64,000 bases of DNA from Gaiellasilicea sp963806955. Its GTDB lineage: Bacteria > Actinomycetota > Thermoleophilia > Gaiellales > Gaiellaceae. Positions within the stretch are counted from its first letter, which is position 1, and each line of letters begins with the position of its first letter. The stretch covers positions 930,001 to 994,000 of the forward strand of contig CAWDZG010000002.1 in NCBI GenBank assembly GCA_963806955.1, read 5' to 3'. Below are positions 1 to 7,103 of this stretch, piece by piece. Below the pieces are notes generated by a model. That model searched no databases, was not told the DNA's origin, and worked only from the letters and a program-made list of their open reading frames with translations. The position numbers and the translations under genes were made by a program.

Positions 1-127
1 TGTGCGGTTTTCAGCGCAGGTTCGTGCGCCCATGGTAGCCGATCGCACGGGCGCCCCGGCGCGGCGCGCGCGGGCCTCGGCGGCGCTCCACGCGTCATCC
101 CCGGACGATCCGCCGAACAAACGATGG

Positions 128-133
128 TACTCT
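128..133 (+). promoter_or_regulatory. -10 element of tatA, leaderless layout
   Basis: TACTCT followed by exactly 6 nt and the GTG of tatA. No Shine-Dalgarno lies between, so transcription would begin at or next to the start codon. The same TANNNT-N6/8-start layout recurs across the window. No clear -35 is visible. Confidence 0.55.
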
Positions 134-139
134 GGCGCC

Positions 140-397
140 GTGCCCTTCGGAATCGGTATCTGGGAGATCCTGATCCTGCTGCTCGTCGTGCTGCTCGTCT
201 TCGGGCCGAAGCGCCTGCCCGAGATGGGGCGCTCGCTCGGCAAGGGCATGCGGGAGTTCAAGGACTCGATCTCCGGCAACGACGGCAACGACGGGACCGA
301 CGACGAACCCGTCCAGCACCGGCTCGCCCAGGAGCTCCCGCCGGCCGAGGATCATCCGGTTGCGCAGGCCGAGCGCGAGCGCGACTCCGTCTCCTAG
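140..397 (+). CDS. tatA: Sec-independent translocase protein TatA
   Basis: An 85-residue TatA/B-type subunit of the twin-arginine translocase, which forms the membrane pore for folded proteins. It has a short N-terminal membrane helix (about residues 7-21, ending at the FGPKRLP hinge), then an amphipathic helix rich in Lys/Arg/Glu and an acidic polar tail. The length fits TatA rather than the longer TatB. The reading frame is open further upstream, but homology starts at the GTG at 140, which also sits 6 nt after a -10 box, so that start was chosen. tatC follows after 12 nt, and the pair forms a minimal Tat system with no separate tatB here. Confidence 0.9.
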   Translation: MPFGIGIWEILILLLVVLLVFGPKRLPEMGRSLGKGMREFKDSISGNDGNDGTDDEPVQHRLAQELPPAEDHPVAQAERERDSVS

Positions 398-409
398 ACC
401 GACCGTCAC

Positions 410-1183
410 ATGGCCTTGAAGCGTCTGCCGCGGCGCCTGCAGCACGGCGAGGAGGCGACGCTCGTCGAGCACCTCGGGGAGCTGCGCGCCCGGCTCGTGA
501 TCAGCCTGCTCACGCTCGCGCCGGCCTTTGCGGTCGCGTTCGCGTTCCAGGCCGACATCATCGAGTGGCTCACCCGGCCGCTGCCGGACGACAAGGAGAT
601 CATCACGCTCGGCGTCGTCGAGCCGTTCACGACGGCGGTCAAGGTCAGCCTCGGCGTCGCCGTCGCGGTGACGCTGCCGATCCTGCTCTACCAGCTCTGG
701 GCGTTCCTCGCGCCCGCGATCGAGGCGGGGATCCAGCGCACCGTCGCCGTGTTCGCGACGCTCGCGACGATTCTCTTCGGCGGCGGCGTGGCCTTCTCGT
801 ACTTCGTCGTGATGCCGCGGGCGCTCGACTTCCTCACGAACTTCAACGACGACGTCTTCCAGGTGCAGATCCGGGCGAGCTACTACTTCTCGTTCGTGAT
901 CGTGACGCTGCTCGCGACCGGGATCGCGTTCCAGATGCCGATCTTCATCCTGGCGCTCGTGCGCATCCGGGTGCTCACGGCGGCGCGCCTGCGCAAGAAC
1001 CGCCGCCTCGGGATCGTGTTCATGGTCGTGTTCGCCGTCCTGCTGCCGACCGTCGATCCCGTCTCGCTCGTGCTCGAGACGGTGCCGCTGCTGCTCCTCT
1101 TCGAGCTTTCGATCTGGCTCGCCGGCTTCATGGAGAAACGCTGGAACATCGTCGACGAGCCGTCGCGTTGGGCCGTGGAGTGA
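410..1183 (+). CDS. tatC: Sec-independent translocase protein TatC
   Basis: A 257-residue polytopic TatC, the subunit that recognises twin-arginine signal peptides. Near residue 24 it carries the family signature EHLGELRARL, then about six hydrophobic segments, with the usual cytoplasmic loop and a final helix pair around residues 200-240. The length matches the family (240-260). It lies directly behind tatA, and its stop overlaps the GTG of the next gene (GTGA), so the genes are co-transcribed and probably translationally coupled. Confidence 0.95.
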   Translation: MALKRLPRRLQHGEEATLVEHLGELRARLVISLLTLAPAFAVAFAFQADIIEWLTRPLPDDKEIITLGVVEPFTTAVKVSLGVAVAVTLPILLYQLWAFLAPAIEAGIQRTVAVFATLATILFGGGVAFSYFVVMPRALDFLTNFNDDVFQVQIRASYYFSFVIVTLLATGIAFQMPIFILALVRIRVLTAARLRKNRRLGIVFMVVFAVLLPTVDPVSLVLETVPLLLLFELSIWLAGFMEKRWNIVDEPSRWAVE

Positions 1184-2490
1184 GGGTCGTCTCCGCCGAC
1201 TGGGTGCTCCCGGTCGAAGGGGAGCCGATCGAAGGCGGAGCGGTGGCGATCGAGGACGGCCGCATCGCTGCCGTCGGCACCGCCGCGGAGCTCGGGGAGG
1301 GTGAGCGCTTCGCCGAGGCGGCGATCATCCCGGGCTTCGTCAACGCGCACACCCATCTCGAGTACGCCGTGTACGCCGGCTTCGGGGACGGGTTCTCGTT
1401 CGGCCCGTGGATCTCGCTCCACGTCGAGCGCAAGCGCCGGCTCGGGCGCGACGACATGGAGGCGATCGCACGGCTCGGCGCCGCGGAGTGTCTCGGGTCG
1501 GGCGTGACGACCGTCGGCGACCTCGCCTTCTCCGGCGCGAGCGCGCACGCCTGCGCCGAGCTCGGCCTGCGCGCGATCGTCTACCTCGAGGTCTTCGGAC
1601 GCGAGGCCGACGATGCGATGCGCCAGTTCGAGGAGAAGCGGGCGTACGTCGCAAGGTCGCTCTCCGAGCGCGTGGCCCTGGGCGTCTCCCCGCACGCTCC
1701 GTACACCTGCTCGACCGAGGTCTACGCCGCCTGCATGGCGCTCGGGCTTCCGGTGGCGACGCACCTGAACGAGAGCGCCGACGAGCTCGACTGGCTTCTC
1801 CGCGGCGAGGGGCCCTGGCAGCCACTCGCGGACATGCTCGTCCCGCCGTACGGCGAGAGCGGGATCCGTCGTCTGGCGGGCGCGGGCCTGCTCGACGAGC
1901 GTGTCGTCGCGGCCCACTGCGTGAAGGTGGACGACGACGAGATCGAGCTGCTGGCACGGCACGGGGTCGCCGTCGCTCATTGCCCCCGGTCGAATGCGCT
2001 CCTCGGTTGCGGGGTCGCGCCGCTCGCCGCGCTGCGTGGGGCCGGGATTCGCGTCGGGATCGGCACCGATGGCGTCTCCTCCGTGCCGTCACACGACTTC
2101 TTCGAGGAGCTGCGCACCGTGGTCGCGCTGGCGCGCGCCCGAGGCGAGCAGGCAGATGCCGTGTCGGCGAGCGGCGCGCTCGAGCTCGCGACGCTCGGCG
2201 GTGCACGTGCGCTCGGGCTCGCCGGAGAGGTCGGTTCGATCGTCCCCGGCAAGCGGGCGGATCTCGCGATCGTCTCCCTGGCCGGCTCGCCGTATCTACC
2301 ATGGGAGGATCCCGCCGCGGCCGTGGTCTTCGGCGGCGGCCCCGAACGAATCCTGGCTACCCTCGTCGACGGCGAGGCACGGTACGAGAGAGGAGGTTCC
2401 CAGTGGCACGAGCTGATCGACGCAGCGTCCGCAGCGCGCGGCCGAATGCTTCAGTCCGAAGCGCCCGCAGCCGCGAGCACGCAGCGATAG
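1180..2490 (+). CDS. Amidohydrolase-superfamily deaminase (aminodeoxyfutalosine/guanine deaminase-like)
   Basis: A 436-residue metal-dependent hydrolase of the cytosine deaminase/chlorohydrolase group. Visible motifs are the N-terminal metal pair NAHTHLEY (about residue 52), a His in VATHLNES, then VVAAHC, and the metal-binding Asp in IGTDGVSS. Family members deaminate purines, S-adenosylhomocysteine or aminodeoxyfutalosine (menaquinone route); sequence alone does not settle the substrate. The GTG start overlaps the tatC stop by 4 nt. Intracellular, no signal peptide. The co-operonic cytochrome c and oxidase nearby would suit a menaquinone role, but that is inference. Confidence 0.75.
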   Translation: MRVVSADWVLPVEGEPIEGGAVAIEDGRIAAVGTAAELGEGERFAEAAIIPGFVNAHTHLEYAVYAGFGDGFSFGPWISLHVERKRRLGRDDMEAIARLGAAECLGSGVTTVGDLAFSGASAHACAELGLRAIVYLEVFGREADDAMRQFEEKRAYVARSLSERVALGVSPHAPYTCSTEVYAACMALGLPVATHLNESADELDWLLRGEGPWQPLADMLVPPYGESGIRRLAGAGLLDERVVAAHCVKVDDDEIELLARHGVAVAHCPRSNALLGCGVAPLAALRGAGIRVGIGTDGVSSVPSHDFFEELRTVVALARARGEQADAVSASGALELATLGGARALGLAGEVGSIVPGKRADLAIVSLAGSPYLPWEDPAAAVVFGGGPERILATLVDGEARYERGGSQWHELIDAASAARGRMLQSEAPAAASTQR

Positions 2491-2498
2491 AGGACACG

Positions 2499-3263
2499 AT
2501 GTTCTTCACGCGGCTCCGTCGCCACGCGAAGTGGATGTTCGTCCTGCTCGCGCTCGTCTTCGGCGTCGGCTTCATCGGCTTCGGCATCGGCGCGAACCAG
2601 AACGCCTCGATCGGCGACCTGCTCCGCGGGGACGGCGGCTCGACCGCCGGGAACATCTCCGTCTCGGACGCGCGCAAGCAGCTGGCCGAGAACCCGAAGA
2701 GCGTCCCGGCACAGCGCGCGCTCGCGACCGCGCTCCAGGAGGACGGCAAGTCGCAGGAGGCGATCACCGTGCTCGAGGGCCTCGTCGCGCAGCAGCCCAA
2801 GGACGAGGAAGCGCTCCGCGAGCTCGCCGGCCTTCATCTCGCTCGGGCGACGGCGCTCTCGCGGCAGGCCCAGGAGGCCCAGTTCCGCGCCAGCTACCTG
2901 ACCGTCGGCTCCACCTTCGCCAGCCCGCTCGAGGTCGGCGAGGGTCAGACGCTGCCGGCAGACCCGATCCAGGAGGCGATCTCGACGCTCGCCACGCAGT
3001 CCGTCAGCGAGGCGTACGGGAAGGCGCAGCAGTCGTTCCTCGCTGCCGAGACCGCCTACGAGCAGCTCGTCGCCGCCGTCCCGAACGATCCGAACGTCCA
3101 GCTCGAGCTCGCGCAGGCGGCCCAACAGAGCGGGAACTACACCAAGGCGATCTCGGCCTACGAGCGGTTCCTCGAGCTCGCTCCCGACGATCCGAGCGCC
3201 GCGATCGTGAAGCAGCAGGTGGAGCAGCTGAAAGCGGCGCAGACTCAGTCCCCGTCGGGTTAG
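2499..3263 (+). CDS. Membrane-anchored TPR protein
   Basis: A 254-residue protein with a basic N-terminus, one membrane helix at about residues 12-32 (FVLLALVFGVGFIGFGIGA), a low-complexity linker, and TPR-type helical repeats at about 55-105 and 170-235 (for example QRALATALQEDGKSQEAITV and ELAQAAQQSGNYTKAISAYE). It most likely faces the outside as a scaffold. It lies 8 nt behind the deaminase in the tat operon and ahead of a STAS protein. Specific role unknown; the context offers protein export or respiratory assembly. Confidence 0.7.
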   Translation: MFFTRLRRHAKWMFVLLALVFGVGFIGFGIGANQNASIGDLLRGDGGSTAGNISVSDARKQLAENPKSVPAQRALATALQEDGKSQEAITVLEGLVAQQPKDEEALRELAGLHLARATALSRQAQEAQFRASYLTVGSTFASPLEVGEGQTLPADPIQEAISTLATQSVSEAYGKAQQSFLAAETAYEQLVAAVPNDPNVQLELAQAAQQSGNYTKAISAYERFLELAPDDPSAAIVKQQVEQLKAAQTQSPSG

Positions 3264-3325
3264 ACTCAGCCGAAACCGGGAAGAACCGGCCACATTCTGT
3301 CGCCGAACCGGGGGAGCACTCACAG

Positions 3326-3676
3326 ATGAACTTCGACGTCAAGACCGAAAAGCTCAGCGAAGAGCAGTACGTGATCTCCCTGGCGGGTGAGGTCGATCTC
3401 TACACCGCGCCGGAGTTCAAGCAGCAACTGCTCGAGGTGATCGACCAGGGTGGGCGCGACGTCGTCGTCGACCTGAGCAATACGACGTTCATCGACTCGA
3501 CGACGCTCGGCGTCCTCGTCGGCGGTGTCAAGCGGCTGCGGACGAACGAGGGGCAGCTCTCGCTCGTGTGCAGCGACCGGAACATCACGAAGATCTTCGA
3601 GATCACCGGTCTCGACCGGGTCTTCACGATCCACGCGACGCGCGAAGCCGCGCTCGGCACGGGGTCTGCCGCCTAG
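3326..3676 (+). CDS. STAS-domain anti-sigma factor antagonist
   Basis: A 116-residue SpoIIAA/RsbV-like protein. It has the STAS core with the phosphorylation loop NTTFIDSTTLGVLVGG, where the Ser in DST is the expected target of an anti-sigma kinase. Such proteins release a sigma factor by partner switching when unphosphorylated. No partner kinase or sigma gene lies beside it. It starts at ATG 3326 after a 62-nt gap carrying a purine-rich GGGGGAG Shine-Dalgarno, so it may have its own promoter within the operon. Its stop abuts the cytochrome c start. Confidence 0.9.
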   Translation: MNFDVKTEKLSEEQYVISLAGEVDLYTAPEFKQQLLEVIDQGGRDVVVDLSNTTFIDSTTLGVLVGGVKRLRTNEGQLSLVCSDRNITKIFEITGLDRVFTIHATREAALGTGSAA

Positions 3677-4345
3677 GTGAGGTCCCGCGGGCTGCTCGGT
3701 GCCTGCGCAGTCCTGATCGCGGCGCTCGCCGCGACCGGCTGCGGCACCACCGGGCTCCCCGAGGCCGGCAGCGGCGACGTCACGCGGGGCAAGGAGCTCT
3801 TCACCGCGAGCTGCGGCTCGTGCCACGTGCTCGCTGACGCGGGCACGAAGGGTCAGATCGGCCCGAATCTCGATCACGCGTTCGTGCAGGCGCGCGCCGA
3901 CGGCCTGGGCGAGACGACGATCGAGTCCGTGGTGCGCGGTCAGATCGCCTACCCGGTGGAAGAGCCGACGACCGGGTTGCCCGGCATGCCTGCGGACATC
4001 GTCGAGGGTGAGGACGCCGACTCGGTCGCCGCCTACGTCGCCTCCGTGGCGGGGCTGCCGGTCCGGGCCGCTCCGGGGGCGGTCGCCGGTGGCGGCGAAG
4101 AAGGCGAGGCGGCCGACGGCGAGGCGATCTTCGCGGAGGCCGGTTGTGGCGGCTGCCACGCGCTCGCGGCCGCAGGCGCCGCCGGAAGCGTCGGCCCGAG
4201 CCTCGACGAGTCGAAGCCGTCGAAGGACCTCGTGATCGACCGGGTCACGAACGGCAGGGGCGCGATGCCGTCCTTCCAGGACTCGTACTCGGCGGCGCAG
4301 ATCGCCGCCGTCGCCGACTACGTCGTCGCGAGCGCCGGCAAGTAG
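3677..4345 (+). CDS. Diheme c-type cytochrome, lipoprotein
   Basis: A 222-residue exported cytochrome c. It has a lipoprotein signal peptide with the anchor Cys at residue 22 (LAATGC), then two class I cytochrome c domains: CGSCH at 46-50 with a likely Met ligand in LPGMPAD (about 104), and CGGCH at 157-161 with GAMPSF downstream. It should sit on the outer face of the membrane and carry electrons, plausibly to the caa3 oxidase encoded just beyond the RAYT element. The GTG start follows the STAS stop directly. No heme-maturation genes are in view. Confidence 0.9.
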   Translation: MRSRGLLGACAVLIAALAATGCGTTGLPEAGSGDVTRGKELFTASCGSCHVLADAGTKGQIGPNLDHAFVQARADGLGETTIESVVRGQIAYPVEEPTTGLPGMPADIVEGEDADSVAAYVASVAGLPVRAAPGAVAGGGEEGEAADGEAIFAEAGCGGCHALAAAGAAGSVGPSLDESKPSKDLVIDRVTNGRGAMPSFQDSYSAAQIAAVADYVVASAGK

Positions 4346-4347
4346 CC

Positions 4348-4372
4348 CACGTCGGGGTCAGACCCCGACGTG
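4348..4372. repeat. REP-like palindrome, left outer copy
   Basis: A perfect inverted repeat, CACGTCGGGGTC-A-GACCCCGACGTG, with 12-bp arms around one central base. It starts 2 nt after the cytochrome c stop codon, so it may also act as its transcription terminator. Confidence 0.8.
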
Positions 4373-4402
4373 TCCGAACTCACCAGGTCCGAGCAGACCA
4401 AC

Positions 4403-4413
4403 GGGTCAGACCC
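4403..4413. repeat. REP-like palindrome, left inner copy
   Basis: GGGTC-A-GACCC core sharing GACCCCGACACGTG-like flanks with the outer copy 55 bp away. The left arm lacks the 5' part of the outer copy, so it looks like a degenerate second REP unit. Confidence 0.7.
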
Positions 4414-4449
4414 CGACACGTGCGAGTTGGACGGGGCCGCGAAGGGCAA

Positions 4450-4923
4450 TCAGGAGAGCACGACGTCCAGCCCGCCGCGGAGCACGGTTTCGAGTTCGGG
4501 GTAACTGCTCCACGGCCAATCTTCCGGCCGCTCGCACAAGCCGGCGCGGACGGGATTCTGTGCGAGGTAGCCGAGGCAGGTGATGAAGTGCTCGCCGGTC
4601 TCGACCAGACCTGCCTTGTACCGGCCCTGGACGAGAGCTCCCCGCCGCCCGTGCCGGAGGTTGAATTCCTGTACGTAGTGTCCGACCAGGAACTGCATAC
4701 CGCGTCCCAGCGTGGGCTCGGGGGTTTGAACCAGCAAGTGGACGTGATTCGGCATGTGGCAGTAGCCGTGCAGCTTCCAGCGGGCCCGCCGAACGGCGAG
4801 CTCGAGGAGCCGGTCGAACGCGTCGTGGTCGATCGGGTCGACGAAGAGCAGCTCGGACCCCGTGGCGCGTTGCGTGACGTGGTACACGCCGTTGCGGACG
4901 TGGACACGCGGAGGACGCGGCAC
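4450..4923 (-). CDS. REP-associated tyrosine transposase (RAYT, Y1_Tnp)
   Basis: A 157-residue IS200-related transposase. It shows the HUH metal motif in CHMPNHVHLLV (about residues 50-60) and the family block YLAQNPVRAGL with the likely catalytic Tyr (about 115), followed by PWSSY. The start was set at GTG 4923 because the family begins with a conserved basic stretch (here MPRPPRVHVRNGVYHV); the frame is open further upstream but has no homology there. It is expected to nick single-stranded REP hairpins. Length and motifs look intact. Confidence 0.85.
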   Translation of the reverse strand: MPRPPRVHVRNGVYHVTQRATGSELLFVDPIDHDAFDRLLELAVRRARWKLHGYCHMPNHVHLLVQTPEPTLGRGMQFLVGHYVQEFNLRHGRRGALVQGRYKAGLVETGEHFITCLGYLAQNPVRAGLCERPEDWPWSSYPELETVLRGGLDVVLS

Positions 4924-4979
4924 ACCTTGACGGTAGCCGCCGGCGCAGGCCGCCGACAGTCGCCGTTTTTGGCCATGAC

Positions 4980-4992
4980 GGGGTCTGACCCC
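4980..4992. repeat. REP-like palindrome, right copy
   Basis: GGGGTC-T-GACCCC, the reverse complement of the left cores, placed 57 bp upstream of the transposase start. Opposed orientation of flanking REPs is typical of RAYT loci. Confidence 0.75.
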
Positions 4993-5008
4993 GGTTCTGG
5001 GGCGGCGG

Positions 5009-5653
5009 TTAGGTCGCGGGCTCGAGGTCGACGACGACGTGCGCGATCGGGACGTCGAAGCGTGACTTCGCATCGCCGACGACGTTCCGCTCGAGCCAGT
5101 TCGAACGGCCCTCGGGATGGGTCGAGATCACGATCTCGTCTGCGCCGAACGTCCGCAGCGCATCCTCGATCGCCTGCAACGGGTCGCCGTCGCCGACCTC
5201 ACCGCGCACCGAGAGGCCGTGGCCGCGCAACTGCGCCAGGCTCGCGTCGAGCCGCGCCTGGGCCGCCGCGCGCGCACCATCCTCGTCGGACGCCCACGTG
5301 CGCACCTGCGAGTTCAGCGCCGGGCAGACGACGAGCACCTGCTCGCGCACGCCTTCCGCCCTCCGGCGCAGGAGCGAGATCAGCTCGTCGCCCCCGACGG
5401 TCTCGTTTGCGATCACGAGGATGTGCCGCTCGTCGTCGGTGTGCGCGTGCTGCGGCACGGCCGGCTTCAGGGCGGGCTCGGTCGAGCGGGATCTGATCCA
5501 GAACCACACCGCGGCCGCAGTCAAGGCGACGAAAGCGACGACGCCGAGCCACGTCGCGATCGCCGCCGCCACCACGATCAGCGCGAAGTAGCCCACCGTC
5601 AGGAGGAGAAAGCGGTACGCCTCGGCCTCGCTGCGGAGAGGGTTCCTCGCCAT
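5009..5653 (-). CDS. Membrane protein with C-terminal USP-like domain
   Basis: A 214-residue protein with two membrane helices at about residues 16-38 and 40-56, then a cytoplasmic alpha/beta domain (about 75-212) of the type repeated twice in the gene at 6255-7103. Shared landmarks are ILVIANETVGGDEL, DPLQAIEDAL, and EIVISTHPEGRSNWLERNVV. This resembles a universal-stress-protein Rossmann fold but lacks an obvious GxxGxxG nucleotide loop. It is the last gene of the oxidase operon, 2 nt after ctaE. Function unknown; the location suggests oxidase assembly, stability or regulation. Confidence 0.7.
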   Translation of the reverse strand: MARNPLRSEAEAYRFLLLTVGYFALIVVAAAIATWLGVVAFVALTAAAVWFWIRSRSTEPALKPAVPQHAHTDDERHILVIANETVGGDELISLLRRRAEGVREQVLVVCPALNSQVRTWASDEDGARAAAQARLDASLAQLRGHGLSVRGEVGDGDPLQAIEDALRTFGADEIVISTHPEGRSNWLERNVVGDAKSRFDVPIAHVVVDLEPAT

Positions 5654-5655
5654 CG

Positions 5656-6258
5656 CTACAAGAGATAGATCGTCGCGTAGACCACGATCCACATTACGTC
5701 GACGAAGTGCCAGTAGATTCCCGGCAGCTCGACGCCGTGGTGGTGATCCGATGTGTAGTGGCCACGGAACGCCCGCACCGTCGCGACCGAGAGCAGGGTC
5801 AGGCCGACGAAGACGTGCGCCCCGTGCAGGCCCGTCAGGCCGAAGAAGATCGTGCCGAACGCGCCGTCCGCCGGGTTGAAGCCGATCCGCGCGTACTCGA
5901 GCATCTGGGTGACCAGGAAGGCGGTGCCCATCAGCAGCGTCAGCACGAGCCCCGCCTTGAGGCCCGCGCGGTTGCCGCGCTTGATCGACTGCAGCGCCCA
6001 GTGCATGGTGAAGCTCGACGTCAGCAGCACGGCCGTGTTCACGCCGGCGACGAACACCGGCAGGTGAAACGGCTCGAGCGGCCAGGACTGCGCTTCCGGG
6101 TTGACCACTCGGACGAAGAAGTAGGCGGTGAAGAAGGCGCCGAAGAGCATTGCCTCCGAGGCGATGAACAGGAGCATCCCGAGCACGGTCGCGTCGATCC
6201 GCGAGCTCTGATTCGCGATCGGCGGACCGTGGTGGCCGCCGGCGGCGTGGGCGCTCAC
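5656..6258 (-). CDS. ctaE: Cytochrome c oxidase subunit III
   Basis: A 200-residue integral membrane subunit III of a heme-copper oxidase, with about five hydrophobic segments (for example TVLGMLLFIASEAMLFGAFF) and the family C-terminus GIYWHFVDVMWIVVYATIYLL. The length fits the short five-helix subunit III of bacterial aa3/caa3 enzymes. The GTG start overlaps the stop of the two-domain USP-like gene upstream (GTGA), so the genes are translationally coupled. No subunit IV gene or heme A synthesis gene is in the window. Confidence 0.95.
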   Translation of the reverse strand: MSAHAAGGHHGPPIANQSSRIDATVLGMLLFIASEAMLFGAFFTAYFFVRVVNPEAQSWPLEPFHLPVFVAGVNTAVLLTSSFTMHWALQSIKRGNRAGLKAGLVLTLLMGTAFLVTQMLEYARIGFNPADGAFGTIFFGLTGLHGAHVFVGLTLLSVATVRAFRGHYTSDHHHGVELPGIYWHFVDVMWIVVYATIYLL

Positions 6259-7103
6259 GCCGTCACTTCGCTGCCGGCCTCGGACGGCTGCACGACGACG
6301 TGCTCCACCGGCACGCCCGCATCGCTCTGCAACCGGGCGACCACGTCACGCCGGAGCCAGGACGAGCCGCGCTGTTCGGGGAACGTGGAGACCAGGATGG
6401 AGTCGATCCGCTCGTCCCGCACCGCGTGCATCGCCGCCGTGTAGGGATCGGGATGCGCGACCTGCCCGTGCACCTCGAGACCCTCGGAGCGGAGGCGCGC
6501 CAGCGCCACGCGCAGCCGCTGCTCGGCCTCGGGGTGGGCGTCCCGGCCGGGATCGCTCTGCGGGCAGACGATCAGAAAGGCAGCCTTCGGGTTCGACCGC
6601 GCCCGCTGGCGGATCCGCTCGAGCAGCGGCTCTCCGAGCACCGTCTCGTTGGCGACGACGAGGATGTTCTCGACGCCCTCCCGCGAAGCCACGTCCGAGA
6701 CCACATGCGTGAGCGGAATCTCGCCGAGCACCTTCCGGATCTCCTCCAGGAGGTTCCGCCGCCGCCAACCCGACTTCGCGTCCGGATGCGTGGAGACGAT
6801 CACCTCGTGGGGCTGCTCCTGCGCGATCGCGTCCCGGACCGCGGTGAGCGGGTCGTTGTCGACGACGTGCCCGTCGGCCGGGACGCCCGCTTCGCGCAGC
6901 CGGGTCAGGGTCCGGTCGAGCCGGCGCCCCGCCGCCGCTCGGCGGGTGTTCTCGTAGACGACATACCCCTCGTGGGGAGCGTTCACCGGCGCGATCACCG
7001 TGACGAGCGCGCTCTCGCCTGCCTGCGCCTGCACGGCGTCGAGCAGCTCGTCGCCGGTTAGCGTCTCGTTCGCGACGACGAGGATCCTCCGGGCGCCGCT
7101 CAC
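6255..7103 (-). CDS. Tandem USP-like two-domain protein
   Basis: A 282-residue soluble protein made of two homologous alpha/beta domains (about residues 5-140 and 145-275). Each begins with ILVVANET and contains a DPL/YTA..A block followed by an (I/V)(L/I)VST(H/F)P(D/E).+S.W(L/R)RR signature. The same domain ends the operon in the membrane protein at 5009-5653. Universal stress protein folds bind nucleotides, but the typical Gly-rich loop is not apparent. It overlaps ctaD by 4 nt upstream and ctaE by 4 nt downstream, so it is made together with the oxidase. Function unknown. Confidence 0.7.
   Translation of the reverse strand: MSGARRILVVANETLTGDELLDAVQAQAGESALVTVIAPVNAPHEGYVVYENTRRAAAGRRLDRTLTRLREAGVPADGHVVDNDPLTAVRDAIAQEQPHEVIVSTHPDAKSGWRRRNLLEEIRKVLGEIPLTHVVSDVASREGVENILVVANETVLGEPLLERIRQRARSNPKAAFLIVCPQSDPGRDAHPEAEQRLRVALARLRSEGLEVHGQVAHPDPYTAAMHAVRDERIDSILVSTFPEQRGSSWLRRDVVARLQSDAGVPVEHVVVQPSEAGSEVTA

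Larger units (their letters stand above)
4348..4992. mobile_element. REP/RAYT cassette
   Basis: A block between the cytochrome c gene and the oxidase operon holding one Y1-type transposase with closely related palindromes on both sides (two on the left, one inverted on the right). This is the layout of REP-associated tyrosine transposases ('REPtrons'), which are usually domesticated and single-copy while their REP palindromes spread. The boundaries given are the outermost palindromes; no target-site duplication was identified. Confidence 0.75.

Noticed and set aside
4346..5008. CRISPR-like spacing of the GGGGTCAGACCCC palindromes
   Set aside because: Only three copies with unequal spacing and mixed orientation around a transposase; no cas genes.
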